A stretch of 64,000 bases of DNA from Bacteroidia bacterium (GTDB taxonomy: Bacteria > Bacteroidota > Bacteroidia > J057), in contig JAWPMV010000005.1 of assembly GCA_033391075.1 (NCBI GenBank), positions 124,001 to 188,000 of the forward strand. Reading direction: 5' to 3'. A program made the position numbers and the translations under genes. This document shows, in pieces, positions 18,793 to 28,105 of this stretch. A model generated the notes under the pieces. It was not told where the DNA came from. It was given only the letters and a program-made list of their open reading frames with translations, and searched no databases. How positions within the stretch are numbered: position 1 is the first letter of the stretch; each line of letters opens with the position of its first letter.

Positions 18793-19143
18793 CTATTGCT
18801 GGCTTAAATCGAAGATCTTTTCCATCAATATCCATTTTTCTCCTGCTTTTGCCCAGGGAAGGCTTTGTTGAAATTTCCACATAAGCTCTTCCCACTCCTG
18901 CACTTTGGGATTGCCAGCATCCAGACGTGATTTTTCTTCGAAATCAAATTTTTCGTCTACTTCCATAATCATAAACAATCGATTTCCGGAAAGAAAAATT
19001 TCCATAGACTCGATTCCCGATGCATAAATACTCTCTTTGATTTCGGGCCAAATCGCACCGGGAGCATGATAGGCTTTGTACTGGGTGATTAGCTCCGGAT
19101 TATCTTTCAAATCCAGGCACAGGCTAAATTTTCTAGAAGGCAT
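18793..19143 (-). CDS. L-fucose/L-rhamnose mutarotase (RhaM-like fold)
   Basis: Small cytoplasmic enzyme (116 residues) that interconverts alpha and beta anomers of a 6-deoxy-L-sugar. The sequence matches the RhaM-type dimeric alpha/beta family: FSLCLDLKDNPELITQYKAYH (conserved His), IWPEIKESI, MEIFLSGNRLFMIMEVD, NPKVQEWEELMW, PWAKAGEKWILMEKIF. The CLDLKDNPELI...YH and PWAKAGEKWILMEKIF pattern is, from family knowledge, the version found with oxidative L-fucose catabolic enzymes rather than with rhamnose isomerase, and no rhaA or rhaB is present here. It is divergent from the GH92 gene across 48 bases. Confidence 0.88.
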   Translation of the reverse strand: MPSRKFSLCLDLKDNPELITQYKAYHAPGAIWPEIKESIYASGIESMEIFLSGNRLFMIMEVDEKFDFEEKSRLDAGNPKVQEWEELMWKFQQSLPWAKAGEKWILMEKIFDLSQQ

Positions 19144-19191
19144 GTTCCCTTATTTTTCCAGAAGTTAGTGTTTTTGTCAAATAGCTCGCAC

Positions 19192-21435
19192 ATGATTAAG
19201 CATCTTTCCCAAATCACGTTCCTATTTATCCTCATTTCTTGCGGTTGTAGACCGAATGAGAGTCAAGAACAGTCTGTATTGGATTTCGTCGATCCTTTGA
19301 TCGGCACAGCTTTCCACGGCCATACCTTTCCAGGTCCAGTCCTTCCGCATGCGCGTATTCAGCCGGGACCCGACACCCATATTATGGGTTGGGATGCCAG
19401 CAGTGGATATCACTACGATGACAGCCTGCTTTATGGTTTTAGCCAAACCCATTTGAGTGGAACCGGGATAGGTGATATGGGAGATATTCTGATTCTGCCC
19501 TTTTTGGGGGAAGTGGGAGAAAACAAGCCCATAGCTGAACTAGATCATGAAAGCGAAGAGGCGGAAGCCGGATATTATGGGATAAAAGTTAAGCCCTGGG
19601 AAATATTTGCAGAAATGACGGCCACCTCCCATACTGCTATATATACATTCAGCTATCCGGCAAATGCCACTCCCCGTATAATGATCGATCTCGAACATAT
19701 CTTACAGCCCAATTGGGGACATAAATTGATTTCTTCTGAGATCAGGAAGGTTGATGATTATAGCCTGGAAGGATTTCGATTTACTTCTGGTTGGGCTAAA
19801 GATGATCCGATTTGGTTCCGCATCAGCTTTAATCAAGCCCTGGACAAGATAGATTTGAAAGTAGATGGTAATATGCAGGAAAATAGCGAGATCGCGCGAG
19901 CAACTGCTATGACTGCCTTTTTAAGTTTTGCTCCATCAGATCAAGCTTTGGAAGCACGAATCAGTGTTTCTTCAGTAGATAAATTGGGAGCGAGGCAAAA
20001 CCTGGAAAAAACAGTTTCCCTTTCTTTCGAACAACATAAAAAAGAGGCTCAAAGGAAATGGAAATCGGAATTGGACAAGATCCAGATCAAGACGGCAGAT
20101 GAAGCTATCAAAAAGAACTTTTATACCGCTCTGTATCATAGCAAGATCGCTCCCATGAATTTCACTGATCTGGATGGAAGGTTTCGGGGAATTGATCAGA
20201 AAATCTATACCAAAGGAGTCGAAGACAGCTATACCGTCTATTCTTTATGGGATGTGTTTCGGAGTTGGTATCCGCTCATGACGATCATTGAGCCTGACCG
20301 ATCCAGAAGCTGGGCTTATGATTTGTATGATCATTCGCAGAAAGGAGGCCTTCTACCAAAATGGGCCCTGAATGGAAATTATACGGGAACCATGGTGGGA
20401 TATCCTGCCGTTGCAATTTTGGCAGATGCTTATGCAAAGCGCATGATAGACTCCATCCCCGAGCAGCTGCTCGATGCAAGCGTCAAAGCATCCTCCTGGC
20501 AGGAGGATTTCAATCGAAAACATAGAGGAACACGGGCGGAACGTGTCATGCCTAAACAAATCTATTTCAAAGAAGCTCATGGATTCATCCCCGCCGATAG
20601 TAGTAATGCTTCCGTTTCCTATGGCCTGGAAATGGCCTACTATGATTGGTGTGTAGCAGAGATAGCAAAAGGCATGGCGAATAAAGAAGTAGAAGAAAAG
20701 TATCGAATAAAAGCAGCTGCCTATCAGAAGTACTTTGATCCGGGGGTAGGATTTATGCGAGGACTCAATATGGATGGAAGCAGAGCAACAAAATTCAATC
20801 CGCGCTTATCAGATCATGAGCATTCAGATTATATCGAAGGCAATGCCTGGCAATGGACCCCTTTGGTATTGCATGATCCGGAGGGTTTTAGAGAATTGCT
20901 GGGTGGGAAAGAAGCCCTGGGGATTTGGTTAGACTCTTTATTTACGACTTCTTCTGAGATAGCCGGGGAAAATGCTTCAGCAGATATCACCGGACTTATC
21001 GGGCAGTATGCCCATGGAAACGAACCCAGTCATCACGTTCCCTTTCTGTATCAATACTCAGATCGCCCCTGGAGGACACAGGAAGTTCTGGACCAGATCC
21101 TCTATGAATTCTACACCCCTACCCCAGATGGCATTATTGGAAATGAAGATTGTGGCCAAATGTCGGCCTGGTATGTTCTCAATGCCTTGGGATTGTATCA
21201 ATTGACTCCTGGTAAAGCAGAATTTCATATTGGAAGACCCCTTATTGAGGAAGCTAAGGTCTGGCAGGGGAAAGGCTACTTTCAGATAAAAGTCCATAAT
21301 AATTCCCGCCAACATAAGTATGTGGAAAAGGTGATGCTAAATGGGAAGGAGTTGCAGGAATGGAGAATTGATTATTCCGATTTACAGCCGGGTGCTATTA
21401 TTGAAATTTTCATGAGTGATAACAGAAATTCTTAG
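19192..21435 (+). CDS. GH92 family alpha-mannosidase, lipoprotein
   Basis: Calcium-dependent inverting exo-alpha-mannosidase family acting on N-glycans and alpha-mannans. The start is placed at ATG 19192 (747 residues) rather than an upstream GTG, because this gives a clean lipoprotein signal (MIKHLSQITFLFILISC, Cys 17), so the enzyme is membrane-anchored. Family motifs: DFVDPLIGT near the N-terminus, HTFPGPVLPHA, GWDASSGYHYDD, SLWDVFRSWYPLM, and the C-terminal GNEDCGQMSAWYVLNALG bearing the catalytic acid region. Full length. Most characterised GH92 enzymes cleave alpha-1,2/1,3/1,4/1,6-mannosides; the linkage here cannot be read. It stands alone in its orientation between mutarotase and a small membrane protein. 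Confidence 0.93.
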   Translation: MIKHLSQITFLFILISCGCRPNESQEQSVLDFVDPLIGTAFHGHTFPGPVLPHARIQPGPDTHIMGWDASSGYHYDDSLLYGFSQTHLSGTGIGDMGDILILPFLGEVGENKPIAELDHESEEAEAGYYGIKVKPWEIFAEMTATSHTAIYTFSYPANATPRIMIDLEHILQPNWGHKLISSEIRKVDDYSLEGFRFTSGWAKDDPIWFRISFNQALDKIDLKVDGNMQENSEIARATAMTAFLSFAPSDQALEARISVSSVDKLGARQNLEKTVSLSFEQHKKEAQRKWKSELDKIQIKTADEAIKKNFYTALYHSKIAPMNFTDLDGRFRGIDQKIYTKGVEDSYTVYSLWDVFRSWYPLMTIIEPDRSRSWAYDLYDHSQKGGLLPKWALNGNYTGTMVGYPAVAILADAYAKRMIDSIPEQLLDASVKASSWQEDFNRKHRGTRAERVMPKQIYFKEAHGFIPADSSNASVSYGLEMAYYDWCVAEIAKGMANKEVEEKYRIKAAAYQKYFDPGVGFMRGLNMDGSRATKFNPRLSDHEHSDYIEGNAWQWTPLVLHDPEGFRELLGGKEALGIWLDSLFTTSSEIAGENASADITGLIGQYAHGNEPSHHVPFLYQYSDRPWRTQEVLDQILYEFYTPTPDGIIGNEDCGQMSAWYVLNALGLYQLTPGKAEFHIGRPLIEEAKVWQGKGYFQIKVHNNSRQHKYVEKVMLNGKELQEWRIDYSDLQPGAIIEIFMSDNRNS

Positions 21436-21442
21436 AAAGTTT

Positions 21443-21613
21443 TTACCAAAGATTGAAGAGTAGAATAATTCCCAACATAATTGCTGAAATACCGCCTATT
21501 ATTAATCTAGTCCTTTTGAGCACATCGTATTCTTTTACTTCTTCCATTAAGTAGGCATTATTAAATGAATAAAGTCCGAGTATTATAAAAAGTACTCCTA
21601 GCAATTGTTCCAT
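21443..21613 (-). CDS. Small two-helix membrane protein (56 residues)
   Basis: Read directly from the sequence: ATG at 21613, TAA at 21443-21445. The product begins MEQLLGVLFIILGLYSFNNA, then a short charged loop (EEVKEYDVLKRTR), then a second hydrophobic helix (LIIGGISAIMLGIILLF). Two membrane helices with a basic KRTR at the inner edge form a coherent protein, unlike chance frames. Its architecture resembles small Imm17-type or other two-helix proteins of Bacteroidota, but I do not recognise a definite family. It lies 7 bases after the convergent GH92 gene ends. Confidence 0.7.
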   Translation of the reverse strand: MEQLLGVLFIILGLYSFNNAYLMEEVKEYDVLKRTRLIIGGISAIMLGIILLFNLW

Positions 21614-21679
21614 AATAAATTCAATATCTTAGGGAAGTTTTGAATTGAAACAATCTGTTCGTAATGGTAAGTAGAGGGC

Positions 21680-21777
21680 AAGGAGATTGCTTCACTTCGT
21701 TCGCAATGACAGGCTGATTTGCCTCCTCACTCGAGCTGTCATTGCGAGCTCTTATTAAAGAGCGAAGCAATCCCCTT
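21680..21777. repeat. REP/MITE-like inverted repeat (TCATTGCGA...GAAGCAATC type)
   Basis: Two arms face each other: 21680-21712 contains GATTGCTTC and CGCAATGACAG, and 21736-21777 contains CTGTCATTGCG and GAAGCAATC. The matching blocks pair perfectly (11 bp and 9 bp) across a 23-base centre. The right arm also encloses its own hairpin GCTCTT/AAGAGC (21748-21763). The sequence type recurs in intergenic regions of many bacteria, so this is probably a dispersed non-coding palindromic repeat. It sits between the small membrane protein and the haem c lipoprotein gene. Confidence 0.75.
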
Positions 21778-21797
21778 GATGTTAATCATAGACTTTC

Positions 21798-24700
21798 CTA
21801 ATGTGCAGCCTCCTTCAGTCCAGATAAAAAGGCTACCAAATCTCTGATCTCTCTTTTTGTCAGGATATTTCCCATTGCAGGCATACTGGAAGGAACATTG
21901 ATCCTTTCGGCTACCTTATTTTTCGGGACTTCCCTCATATCATTTTCTGCCACCCGGATGGTGAGACTTCTGTTCGTCTCTTTCATTAGCACTCCTACCA
22001 CTGGCTCTCCTTCTTTCAACCTTAAGGTTACAACTCCAAAACCGGGCGCATAGGCGGCACTGGGATCAATCATGGACTCAAGAATCTGTTTTTTACTCAA
22101 TCTTTTACCCACATCGGCCAGTCCGGGGCCAGCATTTCCTCCAAATTCAAAGACTGCATGACAGCGTACGCATTGGGCCTGCTCATGTCGATAGAAAACA
22201 TTTCTTCCTCTTCTCGCATTTCCTCCATACAGAGTTTCCTCATATTCTGCCAGTAGCCCCTCTCCTTTAGAAGCATGATAAGCCTTCAATTTCTCCATGA
22301 GTTGAGGATTGTTTTGGGTTTCTACGGCTTCCACCACATCCAAACGTAAATCTCTCGCTACCCTCCCTCTGATCAAATCATTGAGGGGCTTCTCTAACGC
22401 TTTTATCGCTGCTTCGCTATTATAAGTCGCGAGGGCTGCAAGGGAAGCCATCTTTTCTTGATTAGTCCCTTTGGCCAATACCGAGCTAAACAAATCAACT
22501 GCTTTGGCCTCCTCAATATCGGATTCAGGTAAAATACTAAGGGCTGTAGACCGTACTGCATTGTTCTTGCTACCCAGAGCGAGTTCAAGCGCCTCATCCA
22601 GTCTACTTGCTTTCAAACTTTTCAAGGCCTGAAGAGATGCTACCTGGACATCTTCTGTTTCCTCACCTTCCAAATGGTCAAATAACATAGTCTCAACTTC
22701 CTGTAATCCCAGTTTCGCACTCGCAGCGATGGCTGCAATACGAACAGCTTGTTCTTCGTCTTTGAAAAGCTCCTTATACAAAGTTTTGAACTTATTTACG
22801 ACGGGCAAGCTATCTCTTACTACTTCTCCTCTATATCTACCATCTACTCTGTCCAGAACTGAAGGCCTGGCAAAGCCCCCGAGAGTCGCTAAGGCTTCTG
22901 CTCTCAATTCAGGACTGGCTGAACCTCTTTGCACATAGTCTGCAAGGTTTTGTAGGTTTTTCTCTTTCCCGACCCTGAGGTTGGCATTTATGGCTCTGCG
23001 TATCAGGGCTTCATTGGAGAATCTTTCTTCATTCAGGATATCTGCCAGGGCAGGCAATGCCGCTTCGATGGACCAGTCATCATTGATGCCACGAGCAGCT
23101 TCTGTAACGATAAACTCATCTTTGTCCTGAAGGAAACAAACGATGCCCGGATCTTGCATTCTTCGGAGGGCAACGACAGCTGCAATTCTAAGAGCTGTAG
23201 AAGGATGATTGCATAAATCCACCAGGCCTTGAGAATTTTCTATGCGAGAAAGAGCGATGATTCCACCATGACGCAACCAGGCATCTTCATCATTATTTTC
23301 CTCCAACATATTCAGAATTGGATCAAAGGCTTTCTTTTCTGCAGTTCTGCCTAAAGCTTCCGTGGCAAAAAATCGAATACGCGGGTTTTGATGTTTAAGT
23401 AAAGAGATCAATTTTTCATTGGCTCCTTCATATCGGACATCCCCTAGAAGTTTGGCAGCCTGAGCGATTATTTCATCATCTCCATCATCAAGTAAGGGAA
23501 CCAAAGCCCGAGCATAAGAAGCTTTCTTTCTGGCCATTTGAGCTATTCCCCAAATACCATGCACGCGTGCCAATTGATGTTCTTTTTGTTCGGTGGCCGA
23601 AACCAGGGTTTCGAATCCTTCATTTCCTCTTTTCACTAATTCGAATTGAGCTTTTTGACGGATGCGCATATCCTGATGTTGCAGTAGATTTGTCAATTCT
23701 GCTCCACTTCTTTCCGCCAGATTAGCGGTCATCAGACTTTCCGTTTCTTTGCGGATTTCAGAATCAGCCCCCTCAGCTACATCCAATTTCCAAATGCGCC
23801 CTTTGTACTTTGTCGTCCATCCATCGATCCAGTCTCCAAAATATAAAGCACCATCAGGACCGAAATCCAGACCGGTAGGCAGTAAGCCACTTGCAATAAT
23901 TCTTGTGCTGTCCAATTCAAAAGATGCGCCCTTAGGTTTTAGGGTAAAGGCATGTATAGGAGAACTGGCTGGAGTACCTCTGAATTCTGATATGAAAAAG
24001 TGATTATACCATTCTTCTCCTAATGCAGTACCGGGATTGTAAACCATACCGGTAGGTCCATTGACGTAGTTTTGGATACAGGGTAAAATATAAGCAGGTT
24101 GATCATCCCATCGCGGAATATTTAATCCCTCATCCATCCAGACCTTGTAGCCATTATTTTCAGGATCTGTGTATTTCCCGAATTGCCAATTGGTCCGCCA
24201 GCCGGTATCCGAGCCATTGATCAGGTAAACCAGTCTTTCTCTTTCGCCTCTATGGTCTCCATCATTGTCTTCAGAGATAAGGTTCCCATACTGATCAAAC
24301 ACAAACTCATGGGTATTTCTCAAGCCGCGGGAATAGACTTCAAAATTACTTCCATCAGGATCAGCCCTGACGATCACTCCCTGATTGGGATATTTCCAAC
24401 GTTTGCCTTCCTTATCAAGCACATTCATGCCTATATCTCCTATCCCCCACCAAATGCGTCCGTCAGGTCCCATTTTCGCTCCAGACATTCCGTGAGCACC
24501 AAAGCCAATGTGTACCGCAAATCCATGACTGATAGATTCACGGGTGTCTGCAATTCCATCTCCATCTATATCTTCTGTTCTCCAAAAATCGGGGCCAACC
24601 GGGATATAGACTTTCCCATCAAAAACTTCTACTCCATTTGCCAAATCGGTTATCTCTTCATGGAAATCTTCGATATACATTTGTGCTCGATCCGCAATTC

Positions 24701-25211
24701 CGTCTCCGGAGGAATCTTCCACAAACCATATTTGTTCCTTTTCTACGGTAAGGTCTCGCCAATCAAGGGTACTATCCTGGTTGAGATCTTTGAGAAATCT
24801 TTTGCCCTGTTCATTTTCTTCGGCGAATGTTTCCCTTAGGAATTTTCTCCGGTCTTCCACACTCTGCCAGGAAATGGATTGCGTCATCCAATCTCTATGT
24901 CCACGAATGTCAAACTCAGAATTTGTAAGGCGGTTAGCTTTGCTGTAAAAGATTCTGCCCTTATCATCGATACTAATTGCGATAGGGTCTGTCATCAAAG
25001 AATCAGATGCCCATAGACTCAGTTCCAATCCGTCTGCAATTTCGGCGGCAACTTCTCCTCGGATCTCTTCTGCGATTTCAGCAGCTCTACTATCCTCTAG
25101 TTTCAATACTTTTCTGGGGTAAGTAAATCTTTCTAATTTCTTCTCTTCATTGCATGAACTAAAGATTGATAAAGTGATCAATCCTGCAATGAGAATAGCT
25201 ATTTTTTTCAT
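21798..25211 (-). CDS. PVC-type haem c lipoprotein: beta-propeller, HEAT repeats, cytochrome c
   Basis: A 1137-residue lipoprotein (Cys 20 in IFSSC). Residues about 55-480 form a dehydrogenase-like beta-propeller (GLELSLWASDSLMTDPIAISIDDKGRI, GADGMSG-like GAHGMSGAKMGPDGRIWWGIGD, GPDGALYFGDW). About 500-950 is a run of HEAT-like helical repeats (RIRFFATEALGRTA, LRIAAVVALRRM). The C-terminus is a class I cytochrome c domain with CVRCH at 1014-1018 and a candidate Met axial ligand in SMPAMG near 1110. Proteins of this plan are thought to be periplasmic or surface sugar or alcohol oxidases passing electrons to respiration, but the substrate is unproven. It is co-directional with the symporter gene 33 bases upstream. 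Confidence 0.87.
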   Translation of the reverse strand: MKKIAILIAGLITLSIFSSCNEEKKLERFTYPRKVLKLEDSRAAEIAEEIRGEVAAEIADGLELSLWASDSLMTDPIAISIDDKGRIFYSKANRLTNSEFDIRGHRDWMTQSISWQSVEDRRKFLRETFAEENEQGKRFLKDLNQDSTLDWRDLTVEKEQIWFVEDSSGDGIADRAQMYIEDFHEEITDLANGVEVFDGKVYIPVGPDFWRTEDIDGDGIADTRESISHGFAVHIGFGAHGMSGAKMGPDGRIWWGIGDIGMNVLDKEGKRWKYPNQGVIVRADPDGSNFEVYSRGLRNTHEFVFDQYGNLISEDNDGDHRGERERLVYLINGSDTGWRTNWQFGKYTDPENNGYKVWMDEGLNIPRWDDQPAYILPCIQNYVNGPTGMVYNPGTALGEEWYNHFFISEFRGTPASSPIHAFTLKPKGASFELDSTRIIASGLLPTGLDFGPDGALYFGDWIDGWTTKYKGRIWKLDVAEGADSEIRKETESLMTANLAERSGAELTNLLQHQDMRIRQKAQFELVKRGNEGFETLVSATEQKEHQLARVHGIWGIAQMARKKASYARALVPLLDDGDDEIIAQAAKLLGDVRYEGANEKLISLLKHQNPRIRFFATEALGRTAEKKAFDPILNMLEENNDEDAWLRHGGIIALSRIENSQGLVDLCNHPSTALRIAAVVALRRMQDPGIVCFLQDKDEFIVTEAARGINDDWSIEAALPALADILNEERFSNEALIRRAINANLRVGKEKNLQNLADYVQRGSASPELRAEALATLGGFARPSVLDRVDGRYRGEVVRDSLPVVNKFKTLYKELFKDEEQAVRIAAIAASAKLGLQEVETMLFDHLEGEETEDVQVASLQALKSLKASRLDEALELALGSKNNAVRSTALSILPESDIEEAKAVDLFSSVLAKGTNQEKMASLAALATYNSEAAIKALEKPLNDLIRGRVARDLRLDVVEAVETQNNPQLMEKLKAYHASKGEGLLAEYEETLYGGNARRGRNVFYRHEQAQCVRCHAVFEFGGNAGPGLADVGKRLSKKQILESMIDPSAAYAPGFGVVTLRLKEGEPVVGVLMKETNRSLTIRVAENDMREVPKNKVAERINVPSSMPAMGNILTKREIRDLVAFLSGLKEAAH

Positions 25212-25244
25212 GTGCAGTGTAGTGTAATGTATATAGACGGTTTT

Positions 25245-27104
25245 TTAAACCTTTGATTTTTTCTCTTCTATCAGACTCAAATCTGCTTTATGTAAATGGT
25301 CATACCAATTTACTTTGAGGAAATATGTTCCCAGCAGGAATACCAGAAAGGCTATCCAGAAAGGTCCAAATTCCTTGATCATAATATAGATTGGCATAAT
25401 GGTTAATGTCATTTGCCAGATTATACCGACAATCACATTTAAAGAATCTCTGCCAAGGTCATTATTTGGTTCAAAGCCAGGATCATCTCTTTTGAGGTCC
25501 TCAATAATGGGGTTCCAAAATCCCCAGGGTCGGGTTTGTTTGTAGAAGCTTTTAAGTACTTCACGATTATCGGGAGGACTAATAAAAGTACCAAGGATAC
25601 ATCCACCGAATGAGAAGGCAAGGATAATGGGGAAAAGATAAATAGCAGAGGTATCCGGAAACAAACCAGGGACAAAAGTAGCGGCTATCAATCCCGCCAA
25701 CATGCCGAGAAAATATCCAAAGCCATTGAATCGCCACCAAATCCACTTCAATACATTTGCGGCAGCATACCCTCCATAGAGAGCTGAAGTAATCCAAACG
25801 GTCAGTGCATTAATCGAATCGGCAAAAAATCCGCCAAATACCCCTATTACAACCAGGATAAGAGAAGAGATATAACTATAGCGAACATAGGTTTTGTCGG
25901 AAGCATGGGGATTGATGTACTTTTTATATAAATCATTTACCACATAAGCCGGAGCAGAATTGATAAAGGCGGCAAAAGTACTCATGAAGGCCGCCAATAA
26001 TCCAGCTAGCAATAAACCTTTGAATCCTACTGGAACGAATCTCTCAATTGCGAGGGGAAGTACGGTTTCAAAATCGATATTACTCCCCATAGCCTCAAAT
26101 TCAGGGATCAGGAAAACCAGTGCGAGTACGGTAAAACCTGTAACCATCAAGTATCGCGGGAAATACAAAACCAACATGGTAAGCCCACTCATTTTAGCAG
26201 CCTCTGAGGGCGTACGAGTTGAAAGAATTCTTTGCATGTCATAACTCGGTACTGGACCTGCCAGACTGGCAAAGATGCCTTTGAATATCATCATCATGAC
26301 CAGATAGCCAATCAATTCGAAGCCATCCTGATCAATTTTATCATTGACAGAATCCAGGTATCCTGTCCAATCCAGGTTAAGCTCCCAACCAAAAAATAGT
26401 TCTTTCCAACCTGCGGGAACTGCTTCTGAAATTTGATCAGCACTCACACTTGTAAAAGCGATATAGGCAATCACCAGACAGGAGATGGTCATAATTACAA
26501 ACTGTATCACCTCGGTAAGTACCACGCTATACATTCCCCCTTTGATGACATACAAAGTGGTAATAGCGATAATGAGCATCGCATAGGATTCTGCCGAACT
26601 AAAATTTAAAGAAGCCAGACTAAAAGACAGATCCCAGGGGAAAAATATTTCGGCGAACTTCCCAATTCCGACAAAGAAATAGGCGATGAATCCAAAGACA
26701 CTTATGATTGCAAATACGGTAACGATAATGTGTGAAAGTCGAGCTCCTCGTTCTTCACCAAAGCGATGGGTGATCCATTGGGCTCCTGTCATGACATTGG
26801 ACCTTCGCAGCCAGACGGCAAGGAAGACCATGACAAATACCTGATTCCAGACGGGCCAAAGCCAGGGAATCCATGCACTTTTTAATCCATAGACAAAAAG
26901 GATGGTGACTGTCCACATAGTCCCTGAGATATCAAACATTCCCGATGCGTTTGAAAGGCCCAGGAAATACCATTTTATTTGATTATCCCCTAAAAAATAG
27001 GAATTTAGATTTTTGGAAGCTTTCTTCGAAATCCAAAAGCCAATGAAGATAGTGAAAATCAGGTAGGCAAGGATTATGCTTATATCGATCGGATGTAGGC
27101 TCAT
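25245..27104 (-). CDS. Sodium:solute symporter (SSS family)
   Basis: A 619-residue inner-membrane transporter with about 13-14 hydrophobic helices. It starts with the typical SSS N-terminus ([52 protein letters not shown]), including YFLG and the conserved GMFD/S region. TKGGMYSV-like [16 protein letters not shown] near 185-200 is another SSS signature. It is longer than minimal SSS proteins because of a C-terminal extension ending in [12 protein letters not shown]. In glycan loci of Bacteroidota such transporters import monosaccharides or uronates with sodium. Probably in one transcript with the downstream haem lipoprotein; divergent from GH130 with only 38 bases between starts. Confidence 0.92.
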   Translation of the reverse strand: MSLHPIDISIILAYLIFTIFIGFWISKKASKNLNSYFLGDNQIKWYFLGLSNASGMFDISGTMWTVTILFVYGLKSAWIPWLWPVWNQVFVMVFLAVWLRRSNVMTGAQWITHRFGEERGARLSHIIVTVFAIISVFGFIAYFFVGIGKFAEIFFPWDLSFSLASLNFSSAESYAMLIIAITTLYVIKGGMYSVVLTEVIQFVIMTISCLVIAYIAFTSVSADQISEAVPAGWKELFFGWELNLDWTGYLDSVNDKIDQDGFELIGYLVMMMIFKGIFASLAGPVPSYDMQRILSTRTPSEAAKMSGLTMLVLYFPRYLMVTGFTVLALVFLIPEFEAMGSNIDFETVLPLAIERFVPVGFKGLLLAGLLAAFMSTFAAFINSAPAYVVNDLYKKYINPHASDKTYVRYSYISSLILVVIGVFGGFFADSINALTVWITSALYGGYAAANVLKWIWWRFNGFGYFLGMLAGLIAATFVPGLFPDTSAIYLFPIILAFSFGGCILGTFISPPDNREVLKSFYKQTRPWGFWNPIIEDLKRDDPGFEPNNDLGRDSLNVIVGIIWQMTLTIMPIYIMIKEFGPFWIAFLVFLLGTYFLKVNWYDHLHKADLSLIEEKKSKV

Positions 27105-27142
27105 GTAGTAGCAAGGAATTTTCCTTAAAAGTATGCATAAAT

Positions 27143-28105
27143 ATGGATATTAACATTCCCTGGGAAGATCGGCCGGAGGGATTCGGCGATATTTTGTGGA
27201 GATACTCCCAAAATCCGGTTATCGGCCGATATCATATACCTAGTTCGAATAGCATCTTCAATAGTGCAGTCGTTCCATTCGGAGAAGGATTTGCAGGAGT
27301 TTTTCGCTGTGATAATCGCAGTGTCCAGATGAATATCCATGCAGGATTTAGTAAAGAAGGGCTCAATTGGGAAATTGAGGATACCCCTATCCAAATGCAA
27401 TCAGACCATCCGGAGATTCTCCACTCCAGTTATAAATACGATCCAAGGGTCTGCAAGATTGACGATAAATATTGGGTGAGCTGGTGCAATGGGTACTATG
27501 GTCCTACTATCGGCATTGCGTATACCTATGACTTCAAGACTTTTCATCAATGCGAAAATGCCCTTTTGCCATTTAACCGAAATGGTGTTCTTTTTCCTCA
27601 GAAAATACAGGGAAAATATGCTTTGATCAGTCGACCCAGTGATAATGGACATACCCCTTTTGGAGATATCTTTCTGAGTTATAGTCCTGACATGAAATAT
27701 TGGGGAGAGCATCGAATGGTCATGCAGGTTAGTCCGTTTGAGGAAAGTGGATGGCAGAGTTTAAAAATTGGAGCGGGTCCGGTTCCCATTTACACAGAAG
27801 AAGGTTGGCTCTTTATTTACCATGGAGTGATCAATACTGCCAATGGGTATAGATATTCGATGGGAGCGGCCATCCTCGATTTGGAAGATCCCTCAAAGGT
27901 CCTCTACCGTAGCCGACGTTATTTACTCGCCCCTGCAGAATTATATGAATTGACTGGCGATGTTCCCAATGTAGTCTTCCCTTGTGCAGCCTTGCAAGAG
28001 GGAGATAAACTAGCCATTTATTATGGAGCGGCGGATACCGTTACCGCTTTGGCGTTTGGCTATGTATCTGAGATTCTGGCCTTCATCAAAGAACATAATT
28101 TCTAA
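27143..28105 (+). CDS. GH130 family beta-mannoside phosphorylase
   Basis: Inverting phosphorylases that split Man-beta-1,4-GlcNAc, Man-beta-1,4-Glc or mannooligosaccharides into mannose-1-phosphate and an acceptor. The 320 residues form a five-bladed propeller without signal peptide, so cytoplasmic. Key segments: [34 protein letters not shown] (Asp 100 in the general-acid position), [32 protein letters not shown] and LFIYHGV (phosphate-side His). The length and the [20 protein letters not shown] pattern resemble the GH130_2 subgroup, which includes N-glycan-processing Man-GlcNAc phosphorylases. Its last 4 bases overlap the end of the convergent MocR gene. Confidence 0.9.
   Translation: MDINIPWEDRPEGFGDILWRYSQNPVIGRYHIPSSNSIFNSAVVPFGEGFAGVFRCDNRSVQMNIHAGFSKEGLNWEIEDTPIQMQSDHPEILHSSYKYDPRVCKIDDKYWVSWCNGYYGPTIGIAYTYDFKTFHQCENALLPFNRNGVLFPQKIQGKYALISRPSDNGHTPFGDIFLSYSPDMKYWGEHRMVMQVSPFEESGWQSLKIGAGPVPIYTEEGWLFIYHGVINTANGYRYSMGAAILDLEDPSKVLYRSRRYLLAPAELYELTGDVPNVVFPCAALQEGDKLAIYYGAADTVTALAFGYVSEILAFIKEHNF

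Noticed and set aside
18793-19143. L-rhamnose-specific mutarotase in a rhamnose operon
   Set aside because: No rhamnose isomerase, kinase or aldolase gene is present; oxidative fucose enzymes are, so a fucose role is preferred while the shared fold keeps rhamnose possible.
24183-24839. Long antisense open frame (218 codons) inside the haem c lipoprotein gene
   Set aside because: It is a shadow of the real gene on the other strand: no domain signature, no signal or membrane pattern, while the opposite frame is a clear propeller.
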